Source: Pseudarthrobacter sp. W1I19 (GTDB taxonomy: Bacteria > Actinomycetota > Actinomycetes > Actinomycetales > Micrococcaceae). Taken from it: a stretch of DNA of 64,000 nucleotides. This document shows, piece by piece, positions 1 through 11,416 of this stretch. The notes under the pieces were generated by a model that was given only the letters and a program-made list of their open reading frames with translations, ran no database searches and was not told the origin of the DNA. A program made the translations under genes and the position numbers. The stretch's first letter is position 1; each line of letters opens with the position of its first letter. The stretch covers positions 310,001 to 374,000 of the forward strand of contig NZ_JAUSZR010000001.1 of assembly GCF_030817835.1 (NCBI RefSeq), in the 5' to 3' direction.

Positions 1-272
1 AACAGCAGCATGGACGCCAGTTCGCCGTACAGGGCGGCGAGCATCACCGGCCGACGGCCGATGTGGTCCGACAGTGAGCCGCCCACCAGGAGTGCGGCCA
101 GCAGCCCTAACGCATAAATCGAGAAGGCGATGGTCAGGGTTCCCGCAGAGAATCCCCATTCCTGCTGGCGGAGTGAGAGGAGCGGTGTGGGGGCACCGGC
201 CGCGAAAAAGAACGCAGCAAAAACTGCGGCCAGTCCCGCGAATGATAAACGGGGTGAGAGCAAACGGGGCAA
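1..272 (-). CDS. MFS transporter, N-terminal part (cut by window edge)
   Basis: Only the first 90 or so codons are inside the window; the rest lies to the left. I chose the TTG start because AAGGAG sits 7 nt upstream of it on the minus strand. The translation has a hydrophobic first helix, a second helix, and then the MFS loop signature GGSLSDHIGRRP between helices 2 and 3, which is diagnostic for the major facilitator superfamily. Substrate cannot be told. It is divergent from a TetR regulator with three inverted-repeat sites between them, the usual arrangement of a drug or metabolite efflux pump controlled by its own repressor. Confidence 0.8.
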   Translation of the reverse strand, partial: MPRLLSPRLSFAGLAAVFAAFFFAAGAPTPLLSLRQQEWGFSAGTLTIAFSIYALGLLAALLVGGSLSDHIGRRPVMLAALYGELASMLL

Positions 273-284
273 GATGGTTCTCCT

Positions 285-361
285 TAGACAGAAAGGTCTA
301 ACAAGAACCAGTTAGACAGATCGGTACAACGAAGTCAAGCTGTTTTAGACAGATCTGTCTG
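285..361. promoter_or_regulatory. Three TetR-type operator sites between divergent MFS and tetR genes
   Basis: Three copies of a TAGACAGA half-site motif are visible: TAGACAGAAAGGTCTA (285-300, inverted TAGAC arms), TAGACAGATCGGTA (313-326) and TAGACAGATCTGTCTGA (345-361), the last containing the perfect 14-bp palindrome AGACAGATCTGTCT. They fill the gap between the pump start and the tetR start, so they are best read as the binding sites through which the TetR protein controls both genes. Confidence 0.7.
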
Positions 362-374
362 ATAAACTCGCTGT

Positions 375-947
375 ATGACTTCCACCCGAGTCCCGGCCCG
401 GCAGCGCCTCCTCGAGGCTGCAGACAAATTGTTCTATGCCGAGGGCGTCCATACTGTAGGGATCGACCGGGTTATCGAAGAGGCCGGAGTGGCGAAGGGC
501 TCACTCTTCTACAACTTCTCCGGCAAGGACGAGCTTGTGGCCGCCTATCTTGCTGGCCGTGACCAGCGCCGGCGTGACCGGATCGCACGGTACCAGCAAG
601 GCCTGGAAGATCCCGTCGAGAAACTGCTCGCCATGTTTGACGCCCTGCAGGAAGCCGTCAGTGAGCCCGGCTACAAAGGCTGCGCGTTTGCCAATGCAAA
701 TGCTGAAGCACTGCCGGGCAGCGTTGAGGCCAAAGCCCTGCGTAGTTTCCGGGACTGGCTCAGCAGTATGCTTCTGGCGCTATGCGAGGAAGCGGGGTTC
801 GCTGATGCTGCCGGGGTTTCGGCCCGCCTCGGCCTGCTCTACGACGGTGCGGTGGCAAATTCGCAGCTCGACGCGCACACGGACGCGGTCCGGTTGGCCA
901 AGGAACTTGCTTCGTTGGTCCTGGAAACCTCACCAAGACTGTCCTGA
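375..947 (+). CDS. TetR/AcrR family transcriptional repressor
   Basis: A 190-residue protein of usual TetR length. The N-terminal helix-turn-helix spans about residues 29-50 with the typical ending GSLFYNFSGKDEL, followed by an all-helical ligand-binding domain containing the GYKGCAFANANAE stretch common in one large subgroup. The ATG start is 14 nt after the last of three TAGAC operator sites. Inference: it represses itself and the divergent MFS pump and is released by a small molecule, probably the pump's substrate. The ligand is unknown. Confidence 0.9.
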   Translation: MTSTRVPARQRLLEAADKLFYAEGVHTVGIDRVIEEAGVAKGSLFYNFSGKDELVAAYLAGRDQRRRDRIARYQQGLEDPVEKLLAMFDALQEAVSEPGYKGCAFANANAEALPGSVEAKALRSFRDWLSSMLLALCEEAGFADAAGVSARLGLLYDGAVANSQLDAHTDAVRLAKELASLVLETSPRLS

Positions 948-993
948 GCAAGCCGCGCGGGGAGAAGAAAACTCGAACGGCGGCCGCCTGCTG

Positions 994-1500
994 TCACCTC
1001 CGCCACGGCGTGGGCCGCGGCCACCATCCCGGCACGTTGCGCTTGTAGTCAAGGTACTGCTCGCCGTATGTCTCAGTGAGGGTGGGCTCCTCGTAGCCCA
1101 GCACAAACGTGACCACTGCAGTGAGGGCAATCGCTGCGTAGAGCACCAGCCACCAGCTGCCGAACAGCAGCGCCTGGCCGAGGATGATGGCGAGCACCGC
1201 GAGGTACATCGGGTTTCGCACATGCCGGTAGGCGCCCGTCACCACGAGTGTCTCAGTTGGAGCGACCGGCGCGGGCGTCCCTCGGTGCAGGGCAAACAGC
1301 GCGAAGGCATGCAGGAGGAAAGCCACTCCGAGGACTATTGCGATCCAGGCAACCGGCACCACCCAGTCGGCGCCTCCCCAGTCATGCGGCCGCCAGCCGG
1401 AAATGAGCCATGGGATGAAGCCCGCCACGATGCCGGGCGCAAGGAACAGGAACACGACGGTGCCGATCCAGTCCCTTGCGCGGGCGGCAGACTGCCTCAT
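994..1500 (-). CDS. Isoprenylcysteine carboxyl methyltransferase (ICMT/PEMT)-family membrane protein
   Basis: 168 residues with about four hydrophobic segments. The C-terminal half carries the family's SAM-binding signatures: RHVRNPMY (92-99), then EEPTLTETYG (137-146) and a closing YKRNVPGWWP (152-161). Such bacterial proteins are predicted S-adenosylmethionine-dependent methyltransferases embedded in the membrane; the true substrate is usually unknown and is not prenylcysteine in bacteria. It follows katG on the same strand but a strong hairpin (1567-1604) separates them, so it is probably transcribed on its own. It converges with the tetR gene. Confidence 0.8.
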   Translation of the reverse strand: MRQSAARARDWIGTVVFLFLAPGIVAGFIPWLISGWRPHDWGGADWVVPVAWIAIVLGVAFLLHAFALFALHRGTPAPVAPTETLVVTGAYRHVRNPMYLAVLAIILGQALLFGSWWLVLYAAIALTAVVTFVLGYEEPTLTETYGEQYLDYKRNVPGWWPRPTPWRR

Positions 1501-1566
1501 AAACGTCAGGCTAATCCGGTTGCGCTAACCGCGCGAGTATGCGGTGAAGGTGCCGGAGCAGAACTG

Positions 1567-1604
1567 CGTCCGGGCGGGCTGCAAAAGTGCAGCCCGCCCG
1601 GACG
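1567..1604 (-). terminator. Hairpin terminator downstream of katG
   Basis: A perfect 16-bp GC-rich stem (CGTCCGGGCGGGCTGC and its complement) closes a 6-nt AAAAGT loop just after the katG stop codon. There is no clear T-run on either side, which is common for actinobacterial terminators. Confidence 0.75.
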
Positions 1605-1623
1605 TGTCCTTACTACATCGAAC

Positions 1624-4266
<2,643 letters not shown>

Positions 4267-5622
4267 ATGACCACCATTCCCGCCGCGGACACCCCACAAA
4301 AGCTCGACGCCGGCCATCAACGCAGGGATCCGAAGAAGGCCGCGATGAGCGGCTGGATCGGCGGCGCCCTCGAGTACTACGACTTTGCCCTGTACTCGCT
4401 CGCTGCGACGCTGGTCTTCCCGGCCATCTTCTTCCCTTCGGGAAATCCCACCGTGGCGATCATCGCCGCGCTGGCGACGTACGCCGTCGGATATGTTTCC
4501 CGTCCGGTGGGCGCGATCGTCCTGGGCGCCATCGGTGACAAGCACGGCCGCAAGAACGTCCTCGTTTTCGCGATGCTGCTCATGGGTTTCGCCACCTTCG
4601 CCGTGGGACTCCTGCCAACCTATGGCCAGGTGGGCCTCCTCGCGCCCGCCCTGCTGGTGATCCTCCGCCTCATCCAGGGCTTCGCCGTCGCCGGTGAACT
4701 GGGCGGTGCCAGCGCGATGATCGTTGAGCATTCCCCGGACGCCCGGCGCGGCTTCTTCGCGAGCTTCAGCCTGCAGGGAACCCAGGTGGGCTCCATCCTG
4801 GCCACCGCTGTGCTGCTTCCCCTGTCCGCGCTGCTTCCCAAGGACCAGTTCGAGACGTGGGGCTGGCGCATCCCGTTCCTGCTCAGCGCCTTCGTGATCC
4901 TGGCCGGATACATCATCCGCCGCCGGGTCCAGGAACCGCCGGCCTACCTCGCGCAGTCCGAAGCGGGCCAGGCAAAGCGCCGGTTCCCGCTCATCGACCT
5001 GATGCGGACCCACCCGCGCGTCCTGATCCGCTGCATCATCATGACCTTCACCAACGTGGTGGGCATGGCCACCCTGATCTTCGGCGTTTCCTACGCCACG
5101 CAGAAGGGCTACGGCATCGGATTCTCCAGCAGCGAGTTCCTCTGGGTGACGCTGGTAGCCAACATCGCCGCCGTCATCACCATTCCCGTGTTCGGCGCCC
5201 TGTCCGACAAAATCGGCCGTAAAACGCTGATGATTGCGGGCGGCCTGGGCGGCGGCCTCCTGACCTGGGGCTACCTGTGGGCCATTGACCAGAGGAGCCT
5301 GTTCCTCGTCTTTGCCTGCGTCCTGATCGTGCAGGGCATCTTCTTCCAGATGTGGAACGCCACGTTCGCCACCTTCTTCCAGGAACAGTTCCCCATGCGG
5401 ATCCGGGTCACCGGCTTTGCCGTATCCCAGAACGTCGGCCTGATGATCGCCTCGTTCTTCCCGAGCATCTTCACTGCAGTGGCACCTCCGGGCTCCACCA
5501 ACGTTCCGATGGTGATCGGCATGATCACGTTCGGTATCTCCCTGGCCGCCGCTCTGGCCACCTTCCTGTCCTCGGACACCAGGGGCAAGTCCCTCGAGGA
5601 CCTCGAGGCGCAGAAAGCCTGA
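4267..5622 (+). CDS. MHS-family (metabolite:H+ symporter) MFS transporter
   Basis: 451 residues with 12 predicted membrane segments. The N-terminus after a short basic tail reads GALEYYDFALYS, the mark of the MHS branch (ShiA, ProP, KgtP type), and the loop between helices 2 and 3 has GDKHGRKN; RLIQGFAVAGELGG in helix 4 is also typical. These carriers take up organic acids, osmolytes or aromatic acids with protons. It stands alone: no catabolic gene follows, and a strong hairpin terminator lies 12 nt after the stop. Substrate unknown. Confidence 0.9.
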   Translation: MTTIPAADTPQKLDAGHQRRDPKKAAMSGWIGGALEYYDFALYSLAATLVFPAIFFPSGNPTVAIIAALATYAVGYVSRPVGAIVLGAIGDKHGRKNVLVFAMLLMGFATFAVGLLPTYGQVGLLAPALLVILRLIQGFAVAGELGGASAMIVEHSPDARRGFFASFSLQGTQVGSILATAVLLPLSALLPKDQFETWGWRIPFLLSAFVILAGYIIRRRVQEPPAYLAQSEAGQAKRRFPLIDLMRTHPRVLIRCIIMTFTNVVGMATLIFGVSYATQKGYGIGFSSSEFLWVTLVANIAAVITIPVFGALSDKIGRKTLMIAGGLGGGLLTWGYLWAIDQRSLFLVFACVLIVQGIFFQMWNATFATFFQEQFPMRIRVTGFAVSQNVGLMIASFFPSIFTAVAPPGSTNVPMVIGMITFGISLAAALATFLSSDTRGKSLEDLEAQKA

Positions 5623-5634
5623 CAGCAAACTTAC

Positions 5635-5668
5635 GACGCCGTTGCCCGCCTGTGCGGGCAACGGCGTC
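5635..5668 (+). terminator. Bidirectional terminator between MHS transporter and FAD oxidase
   Basis: A perfect 15-bp stem (GACGCCGTTGCCCGC, loop CTGT, complement) is followed by TTTGT on the plus strand. It separates two convergent genes and may serve both. Confidence 0.85.
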
Positions 5669-5682
5669 TTTGTCGTGAGCCG

Positions 5683-6810
5683 TCAGCTGCGGCTGAACCG
5701 TTCCGGCCGGAACGTTTCCAGCATGGGGTGCTTTTGGCCGGTAACGATTTCGAAGGAGAGCAGTTCTCCCGCGATGAGCCCCACGGTCGCGCCAGAGTGG
5801 GAGAAAGCCACAAAGCAGCCAGGCAGCTTTTCCAGTTCTCCAAACACCGGCTCGCCATCTCCGGGAACCGGCTTCCGGCCGACCTTGCAACTGGCGGCCG
5901 TCAGTTGCGGGTTGCCTTCCAGGAGCCGTGAGGCTTCCTCTGTCAGTTCCCCTACCACGTCATCCGGTAGGGAGAAGGTACCGTCTGCTGCTTCTACGAT
6001 CTGTTCCTCATACCATGAATGGTCGAGCGCGAGGCCGCCTCCCGGGTTGGGTCGAACTGCCGCGCGGGGCGTGTTCAGGACGGCTTTAAGGCCAGTGCCG
6101 GCGGGCTCCGTGATGACGAGCGCTGAGACAGGCGATGCGTCTGCGATGTAGACGCCATGCTCTTCAACAACGCCCGGTGTCGCCGCACCACAGGCGACAA
6201 CGATCCTATCGGCGGCGTATGTGGTCCCGTCTTCGGTGACGATGCCCGCAGCCTTTCCGTCTTCGGCGAGGACCCGTGATTTGCCTGCGTTCGTGACCAG
6301 TTCGCCCCCGCGGGCCCGGAACTCTTCCATGAGGTGGGCCACCAGGTGGGGAAGACTGACCCATCCTTCTCCGGGGTTGAAGACGGCAGCGTCGGAGACC
6401 GCGGTGGCGTCTATTGCGGGGGTAAGTGCCGAAATCTGCTCAGGTTTGACCAGGACGGAGTCGTATCCATGGGACTGCTCGTACTCATGCCGGGCTTCGG
6501 CCTTCGGCGCGTCCCCGGCCGGTGCCCAGAAGAGGCCCCCTCCGAACTGCAGCCATTCCCGCGTGGGGTCCGCTGCGAAGAGCGTCCGGTAGCGGTCGAT
6601 GCCGGCCATGCGGAGGTGGTGATAGGCGTCGGACCGCTTTCCTGCGGAGTTCAGCCATGACAAGGAACGTCCGGTGGCGCCGCTGGAGAGTTCACCTTCG
6701 GTAATGAGGACCACGGAAGCTCCGCTCCGCAGGAGATGGACGGCAGTGGAAACACCCAGAATGCCGCCTCCGAGCACTGCGACGTGGGTTTCACTCTTTG
6801 GGGAAGTCAT
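5683..6810 (-). CDS. FAD-dependent oxidoreductase, DAO family (D-amino-acid / sarcosine / glycine oxidase-like)
   Basis: 375 residues counted from the ATG at 6810; a longer reading frame exists but the Rossmann motif starts right here. Residues 10-30 form the FAD-binding strand-turn-helix with GGGILG, and the second DAO signature GATGRSLSWLN follows. The family oxidises amine carbons of D-amino acids, glycine or N-methyl amino acids, giving a keto or aldehyde product plus ammonia or methylamine. It lies 19 nt downstream of a small CPxSGxW gene, and the pair is divergent from the hydantoinase operon behind shared operator-like sites, so it may oxidise the amino acid that the hydantoinase route releases. 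Exact substrate is not shown. Confidence 0.85.
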   Translation of the reverse strand: MTSPKSETHVAVLGGGILGVSTAVHLLRSGASVVLITEGELSSGATGRSLSWLNSAGKRSDAYHHLRMAGIDRYRTLFAADPTREWLQFGGGLFWAPAGDAPKAEARHEYEQSHGYDSVLVKPEQISALTPAIDATAVSDAAVFNPGEGWVSLPHLVAHLMEEFRARGGELVTNAGKSRVLAEDGKAAGIVTEDGTTYAADRIVVACGAATPGVVEEHGVYIADASPVSALVITEPAGTGLKAVLNTPRAAVRPNPGGGLALDHSWYEEQIVEAADGTFSLPDDVVGELTEEASRLLEGNPQLTAASCKVGRKPVPGDGEPVFGELEKLPGCFVAFSHSGATVGLIAGELLSFEIVTGQKHPMLETFRPERFSRS

Positions 6811-6829
6811 ATCAGGGGATTCACTTTCT

Positions 6830-7048
6830 TCAACTTGAATGGTTGCTTTTGTCCGCGCTCTGGCTGGCCGCGCCTGGATTGGGAGTCCCCGCCCGTCCGC
6901 CCATATAAGTCCATATGGCTGCTGAACCTGCAGCAGGAGGCATGAGTTCGCCTTCGCTGACCCAGGCCTCGACATTTTGCCCTTCAGCCCGGGCGGCCCA
7001 CATGCCCGACAGCGGACAGTGGCTTCCGGTCTTCATACCGTGACGCAT
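6830..7048 (-). CDS. Small hypothetical protein with CPxSGxW motif
   Basis: A 72-residue reading frame (or 68 if started at the second ATG, 7036). It holds G8-S-H-C-P-L-S-G-M-W17, then SEGELMPP (31-38) and a tryptophan at 46. From memory this Gly-x-x-Cys-Pro-x-Ser-Gly-x-Trp ... Met-Pro-Pro ... Trp layout recurs in short uncharacterised bacterial proteins, which argues for a real gene. A GAGGCAGG stretch just precedes the first ATG. The gene ends 19 nt before the FAD oxidase, so the two look cotranscribed. The function is unknown; the single Cys-Pro and conserved Trp residues suggest a small fold, perhaps a ligand or metal binder. Confidence 0.5.
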   Translation of the reverse strand: MRHGMKTGSHCPLSGMWAARAEGQNVEAWVSEGELMPPAAGSAAIWTYMGGRAGTPNPGAASQSADKSNHSS

Positions 7049-7214
7049 GCCTGCCTCGAAGTTTGCGGGCCTTGCGTGGAGCAGGACGTTCGCTAGTACA
7101 TCCCTTGCAGGCTGCTCCGTAAGGGCTGGTAAGTCAGACTGCATCGACAGGCGTGCGGGGAGGGGTGGGCGCCTTTTCAAGGTCTCATCCTTTTGCGTCG
7201 TTGCGAATAGGGTG

Positions 7215-7226
7215 GGGAACGTTCCC
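7215..7226. promoter_or_regulatory. Predicted LacI-type operator 1 (perfect palindrome)
   Basis: GGGAACGTTCCC is a perfect 12-bp palindrome with a central CG, the form expected for a LacI-family regulator. It lies upstream of the CPxSGxW/FAD-oxidase pair. Close variants occur at 7338 and in front of the LacI gene at 13980. Confidence 0.6.
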
Positions 7227-7337
7227 AAAGGAGCGTTTACATGACGCTACCGCCAGCTTCTGGAGCTAGTCAATAGGTCAGGCGCGCGAGGTAGGGCTTG
7301 CTGCCAGGGCGGAAATCGGCGGCTGTAGTGCCGGGAT

Positions 7338-7349
7338 GAGAACGGTCCC
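7338..7349. promoter_or_regulatory. Predicted LacI-type operator 2 upstream of hyuA
   Basis: GAGAACGGTCCC matches the palindrome at 7215 in 10 of 12 positions and, like it, is followed by an A-run. It lies about 135 bp upstream of the hyuA start in the divergent control region (7049-7482), which otherwise holds no gene I can support. Confidence 0.55.
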
Positions 7350-7482
7350 AAAAAATCGTTGACGTGTGATCCAGCTCATGTCACACTCGATATCAGATCC
7401 CGATGGGAACCTTCCCAGTCTTCTCCCATTGCGGGACCAAAGACCCCTTATCAGCAGCCGCACGACAGGCAGGCAGAAAATC

Positions 7483-9549
7483 ATGAGTCTAAGAATCGGT
7501 GTCGACACCGGAGGTACGTTTACGGATCTCTGTGCGTTCGACGAATTGACCGGACAGGTGCATGTCCGCAAGGTCTCCTCGACTCCGGATGACCCGGGCC
7601 GGGCCATCATCCAGGGTGTACAGGAACTGCTCGACCAGATCGGCGGGCGGAACATCGGTGAGATCAGCTACTTTGCCCATGGGACCACGGTAGGTACCAA
7701 CGCCCTCCTGACCGGCCGTGGTGTGCGCACAGGACTGATCACCACCAAGGGCTTCCGGGACTTGCTGGAGCTGGGCCGGGGACGCAGGCCGCACATGTAC
7801 GACCTCCAGGCTGATAAGCCGGAGCCGTTTGTTCCCCGGGACCTGCGCGTGGAGGTCACCGAACGCGTGCGCCACGATGGGCGGGTGGAAACCGGCCTGG
7901 ACCCCGATGAGGTCCGGGCAGCCGTCCGGAAGCTGAAGGCCAAGGGCGTTGAATCAATTGCCGTATGCCTTCTGTACAGCTACGTCCGCCCTGAACACGA
8001 GCGTGAAATCGGCCGCATCATCGCCGAGGAATTTCCGGAAGCCTACGTCTCGCTGTCCAGTGAGGTGCTGCCTGAATTCCGTGAATTCGAGCGGCTATCA
8101 ACGGTAGTGACCAACGCCTATGTGGGACCGGTGGTTGCCAAGTACCTGGCACGGCTCCGGAGTAACCTCGCGGAGGCCGGGCTTAAGTGCCTTCCGCACG
8201 TCACACAGTCAAACGGCGGCATCATCCCCTTCCCGACGGCGGAAGAACTCCCGGTCCGCCTTGTCCTGTCAGGCCCAAGTACAGGCGTGGTGGGAGCCGC
8301 AGCCATCACCGCGGCCGCCGGCAGCCCGGACATCATTACCTTCGATATGGGCGGAACATCTTCCGACGTTTCGCTCGTCCAGAACGGCACCCCCAAAGTC
8401 ACCTCCAGCATGGAGCTCGACGGCCGGCCCATCCGCTCTCCTATGCTCGACATCCACACCGTCGGTGCCGGCGGCGGCTCAATTGCCTGGATCGACAGTG
8501 GAAACCATCTGCGTGTCGGCCCTGCCAGCGCCGGAGCCTTCCCCGGGCCCGCCTGCTACGGCAACGGCCAGGAAGCGACAGTCACCGATGCCAACGTGGT
8601 CCTGCAGGTCCTGAATCCTGAATACCTGCTTAACGGCCAGCTCAAGATCGATGCCCAGGCATCACACCGGGCGATTAAAGCCATCGCAGACCCGCTCGGC
8701 CTGTCAGTGCCGGAAGCTGCACAAGGCATTATCCGCGTCGTCACGGCCAACATGGCCCGCGCCATCCGGGTTATCTCGGTGCAGCGCGGATACGACCCCC
8801 GTGACTACGTCCTGGTGCCGTTCGGGGGCGCCGGTCCGCTGCACGCATCCCTGCTGGCCACCGAACTGGGAATCAACAGGATCATCGTTCCGGAGACCCC
8901 GGGCGCCCAATCCGCGCTGGGGCTGCTGATGACCGACATCCGCAGCGACTTCATGCGGACCAAGATCCTGGAGGTTACTACGGAATCGTCCAGCGGCTTC
9001 AGCCAGGTCTTCGCCGAACTCACCGAGCAGGCATCCGCCTGGTTCGCTGAGGAAAACATCGGAGAGGACCGTCGAAGCCTCCTGCGGCGCATCGAAATGC
9101 GCTACGCCGGGCAGAACTATGAACTCCCCGTCGATGTCCCTCACGGTGTCCTGGACGAGGACTCAATCAGCTCACTGATTGAAGCCTTCCAGCGGGCCCA
9201 CGACCGGATGTACGGCTACAGCGCCCGAAACGAAGTGGTCGAAGCTGTGACCTTCCGCGTCCAGGCCATCGCTACCGTTCCACGTGCAGACCTGCGCCGT
9301 TCCGTCGCGGAAGGGCGCAGGCCTGAAGACGCCATCATCGGATACCGGGACGTCTTCCTGCCCGAAGAGGCCGATTACGTCCCCTGCCCCGTCTATGACC
9401 GCTCCAAGCTTGACGTCGGCCACCGCATTGCCGGGCCGGCCGTCGTCGAACAGATGGACACCACCACCCTCCTCTTGCCGTCGGACGTCTGCGTTGTGGA
9501 CGACCTGCGCAACCTTGTCATCGAAATCCGCAGGAGCACCAGTGAATAA
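7483..9549 (+). CDS. hyuA: Hydantoinase/oxoprolinase subunit A (HyuA family)
   Basis: 688 residues from the ATG at 7483; this start is preferred over upstream codons because the family's first strand, RIGVDTGGTFTD (residues 4-15), begins immediately after it. With HyuB it forms an ATP-dependent enzyme that opens cyclic imides and lactams such as hydantoins, N-methylhydantoin or 5-oxoproline; acetone carboxylase belongs to the same superfamily. The ASKHA phosphate-binding motif FDMGGTSSDVSLV and the conserved HTVGAGGGSIAW are present. The stop overlaps the hyuB start by 8 nt, so the subunits are translationally coupled. Which cyclic amide is used cannot be told. Confidence 0.92.
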   Translation: MSLRIGVDTGGTFTDLCAFDELTGQVHVRKVSSTPDDPGRAIIQGVQELLDQIGGRNIGEISYFAHGTTVGTNALLTGRGVRTGLITTKGFRDLLELGRGRRPHMYDLQADKPEPFVPRDLRVEVTERVRHDGRVETGLDPDEVRAAVRKLKAKGVESIAVCLLYSYVRPEHEREIGRIIAEEFPEAYVSLSSEVLPEFREFERLSTVVTNAYVGPVVAKYLARLRSNLAEAGLKCLPHVTQSNGGIIPFPTAEELPVRLVLSGPSTGVVGAAAITAAAGSPDIITFDMGGTSSDVSLVQNGTPKVTSSMELDGRPIRSPMLDIHTVGAGGGSIAWIDSGNHLRVGPASAGAFPGPACYGNGQEATVTDANVVLQVLNPEYLLNGQLKIDAQASHRAIKAIADPLGLSVPEAAQGIIRVVTANMARAIRVISVQRGYDPRDYVLVPFGGAGPLHASLLATELGINRIIVPETPGAQSALGLLMTDIRSDFMRTKILEVTTESSSGFSQVFAELTEQASAWFAEENIGEDRRSLLRRIEMRYAGQNYELPVDVPHGVLDEDSISSLIEAFQRAHDRMYGYSARNEVVEAVTFRVQAIATVPRADLRRSVAEGRRPEDAIIGYRDVFLPEEADYVPCPVYDRSKLDVGHRIAGPAVVEQMDTTTLLLPSDVCVVDDLRNLVIEIRRSTSE

Positions 9550-11230
9550 GCCACTAACAGCCGACCCCACCCGCCCGGACACTGTCCTGGTCGAGGTCAT
9601 CGGCTCGGCACTGTCAACCATTGTTGAGGAAATGGGCGGCACCCTCGTCCGTGCCGCCTACTCCACCAACATCAAAGAACGCAGGGACTGCACCGCCGGA
9701 CTCTTCGACGCCAGCGGACACGGCATCGCCCAGGACGAAGGCGGCTCGCCCCTGCATCTGGGCTCCTTGATGGGAATCGTGGACGGAATCCTGGCACGTT
9801 ATCCGCTCGAAGAGATCGTCGAGGGCGATACTTTCATCGGCAACGACCCTTACAGCGGCGGCGGTTCGCACCTGCCCGACATCGTCCTGGCCACCCCCAT
9901 TTTCATCGACGGTGTGCTCACCGCGTGGGCGGCCAACCTTGCCCACCATGCCGACTTCGGCGATCGCGGCCATGCCCACATTTTCCAGGAAGGCCTGCGG
10001 ATTCCGCCGGTGCGCCTGATCCGGGCCGGCGTACTGCAGCAGGAAATGCTCAACCTGATCCTGCTTAACTGCCAGGTTCCCCACGAGCGTCAGGCCGACC
10101 TCCGGGCTCAGCAGGCGGCCAACCGGCTCGCCTGCCAGCGATACAAGGACCTGTGCGACCGTTACGGCCGCGAGGTTATGGTCGCAGCCGCCGCCGAGCT
10201 GCTGGACTACACAGAACGCCGGACCCGGGCAGCGATCGGCAACATGCCTGACGGCGTCTACACCTTCACCGACAAATTCGACTGCCCCGAGCTCGACAAC
10301 GAACTCGAGCTGCAGATCCGGATTACCGTCTCCGGGGAGGAAATCCTCTTCGATTTCGACGGCAACCCGCCACAGGTGAGAGCCAGCGTCAACGTTGTCT
10401 GGACGGCTCTTTACGCATCTGTCTACTACTCGCTGAAGAGCCTCATCGACGCCGACATCGTCCCGAACGCCGGCCTGTACCGGCCGGTCCGCATTGAGGC
10501 GCCCCAAGGGTCCATCATCAACTGCCAGGAACCGGCCGCCGTCAATGGACGCAGCGAGACGTGCCAACGCATCGTCGACCTGATCCACGGCGCCCTTGCC
10601 GAGGCAGTGCCCGAACGCGTCACCGCGGCGAGCAATGGAGCCAACACCGGTGTGCACTTCTCCGGAAAAAACTCCCGCACGGGCAAAGAGTTCGTCTACC
10701 TGGAAACGATCGGCGGCGGATGCGGCGCCCGGGCCACCAAGGACGGGCTCGACGGCGTCCAGGTCCACATGACCAACACTTCCAACCTGCCGGTGGAGAG
10801 CCTTGAAGCCGAATACCCACTCGTCATCGAGGCCTACGAACTGATCCAGGATTCGGGCGGGGCGGGGCACCACAGGGGAGGCCTTGGCATCCGGCGTGCA
10901 GTCCGGGTGGAAGACCCGGACATTCACTTCTGGCTCGATACCAGCCGGCAGAAGTCCCAGCCCTGGGGCCTGGACGGAGGCCTGCCGGGAGCCAGCGCGA
11001 AAGCGGTCCTCAACCCCGAAGCACGGCCCATAGACCACGGGTACACGGTGCTGCAGCCCGGCGACCGGGTTGCGATCGAGACGGCCGGCGCCGGTGGCTA
11101 CGGTTCACCCGCGCTCCGGGAAGCGGAGCAGGTTGCCCGCGACCTGGCCGAACAGAAAATCTCGGACGCCTACGCCCGCCAGGCGTACCCGAGCCAGATG
11201 CAGGACCTCACCACGTCTGACGGTTCCTGA
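9542..11230 (+). CDS. hyuB: Hydantoinase B/oxoprolinase subunit B (HyuB family)
   Basis: 562 residues starting at GTG 9542, which has AGGAG five nucleotides upstream inside the end of hyuA. The family landmarks are all visible: early E-x-MGGTLVRAAYSTNIKERRDC, then FIGNDPYSGGGSHLPD, AAWAANLAHHADFG and the C-terminal GGAGHHRGGLGIRR. HyuB is the hydrolytic partner of HyuA. The gene is followed after 186 bp by an MHS transporter on the same strand. Together with the divergent FAD oxidase a hydantoin, N-methylhydantoin or oxoproline catabolic unit is the natural reading. Confidence 0.92.
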   Translation: MNKPLTADPTRPDTVLVEVIGSALSTIVEEMGGTLVRAAYSTNIKERRDCTAGLFDASGHGIAQDEGGSPLHLGSLMGIVDGILARYPLEEIVEGDTFIGNDPYSGGGSHLPDIVLATPIFIDGVLTAWAANLAHHADFGDRGHAHIFQEGLRIPPVRLIRAGVLQQEMLNLILLNCQVPHERQADLRAQQAANRLACQRYKDLCDRYGREVMVAAAAELLDYTERRTRAAIGNMPDGVYTFTDKFDCPELDNELELQIRITVSGEEILFDFDGNPPQVRASVNVVWTALYASVYYSLKSLIDADIVPNAGLYRPVRIEAPQGSIINCQEPAAVNGRSETCQRIVDLIHGALAEAVPERVTAASNGANTGVHFSGKNSRTGKEFVYLETIGGGCGARATKDGLDGVQVHMTNTSNLPVESLEAEYPLVIEAYELIQDSGGAGHHRGGLGIRRAVRVEDPDIHFWLDTSRQKSQPWGLDGGLPGASAKAVLNPEARPIDHGYTVLQPGDRVAIETAGAGGYGSPALREAEQVARDLAEQKISDAYARQAYPSQMQDLTTSDGS

Positions 11231-11416
11231 CGAGGAATGATGCCAAAGCCGGCCGGTGGGTGGCACCAGCAGCCCGCCGGCGGCCCGGCACTCCAACTGA
11301 AAACGCTCACCAATCTTTATTTCCCGTAATAGCCGGCTTTCGGCCCGGCAAGGACGCCCCGCCGAAAGCCCCCCCGCTGACGCCACCAGGCTCAGCCTTC
11401 ACCCAAAGGAAAAATC

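Noticed and set aside
7365..7385. TGTGA...TCACA repeat before hyuA as a CRP/GlxR site
   Set aside because: The arms are right but the spacer is 11 bp rather than 6 bp.
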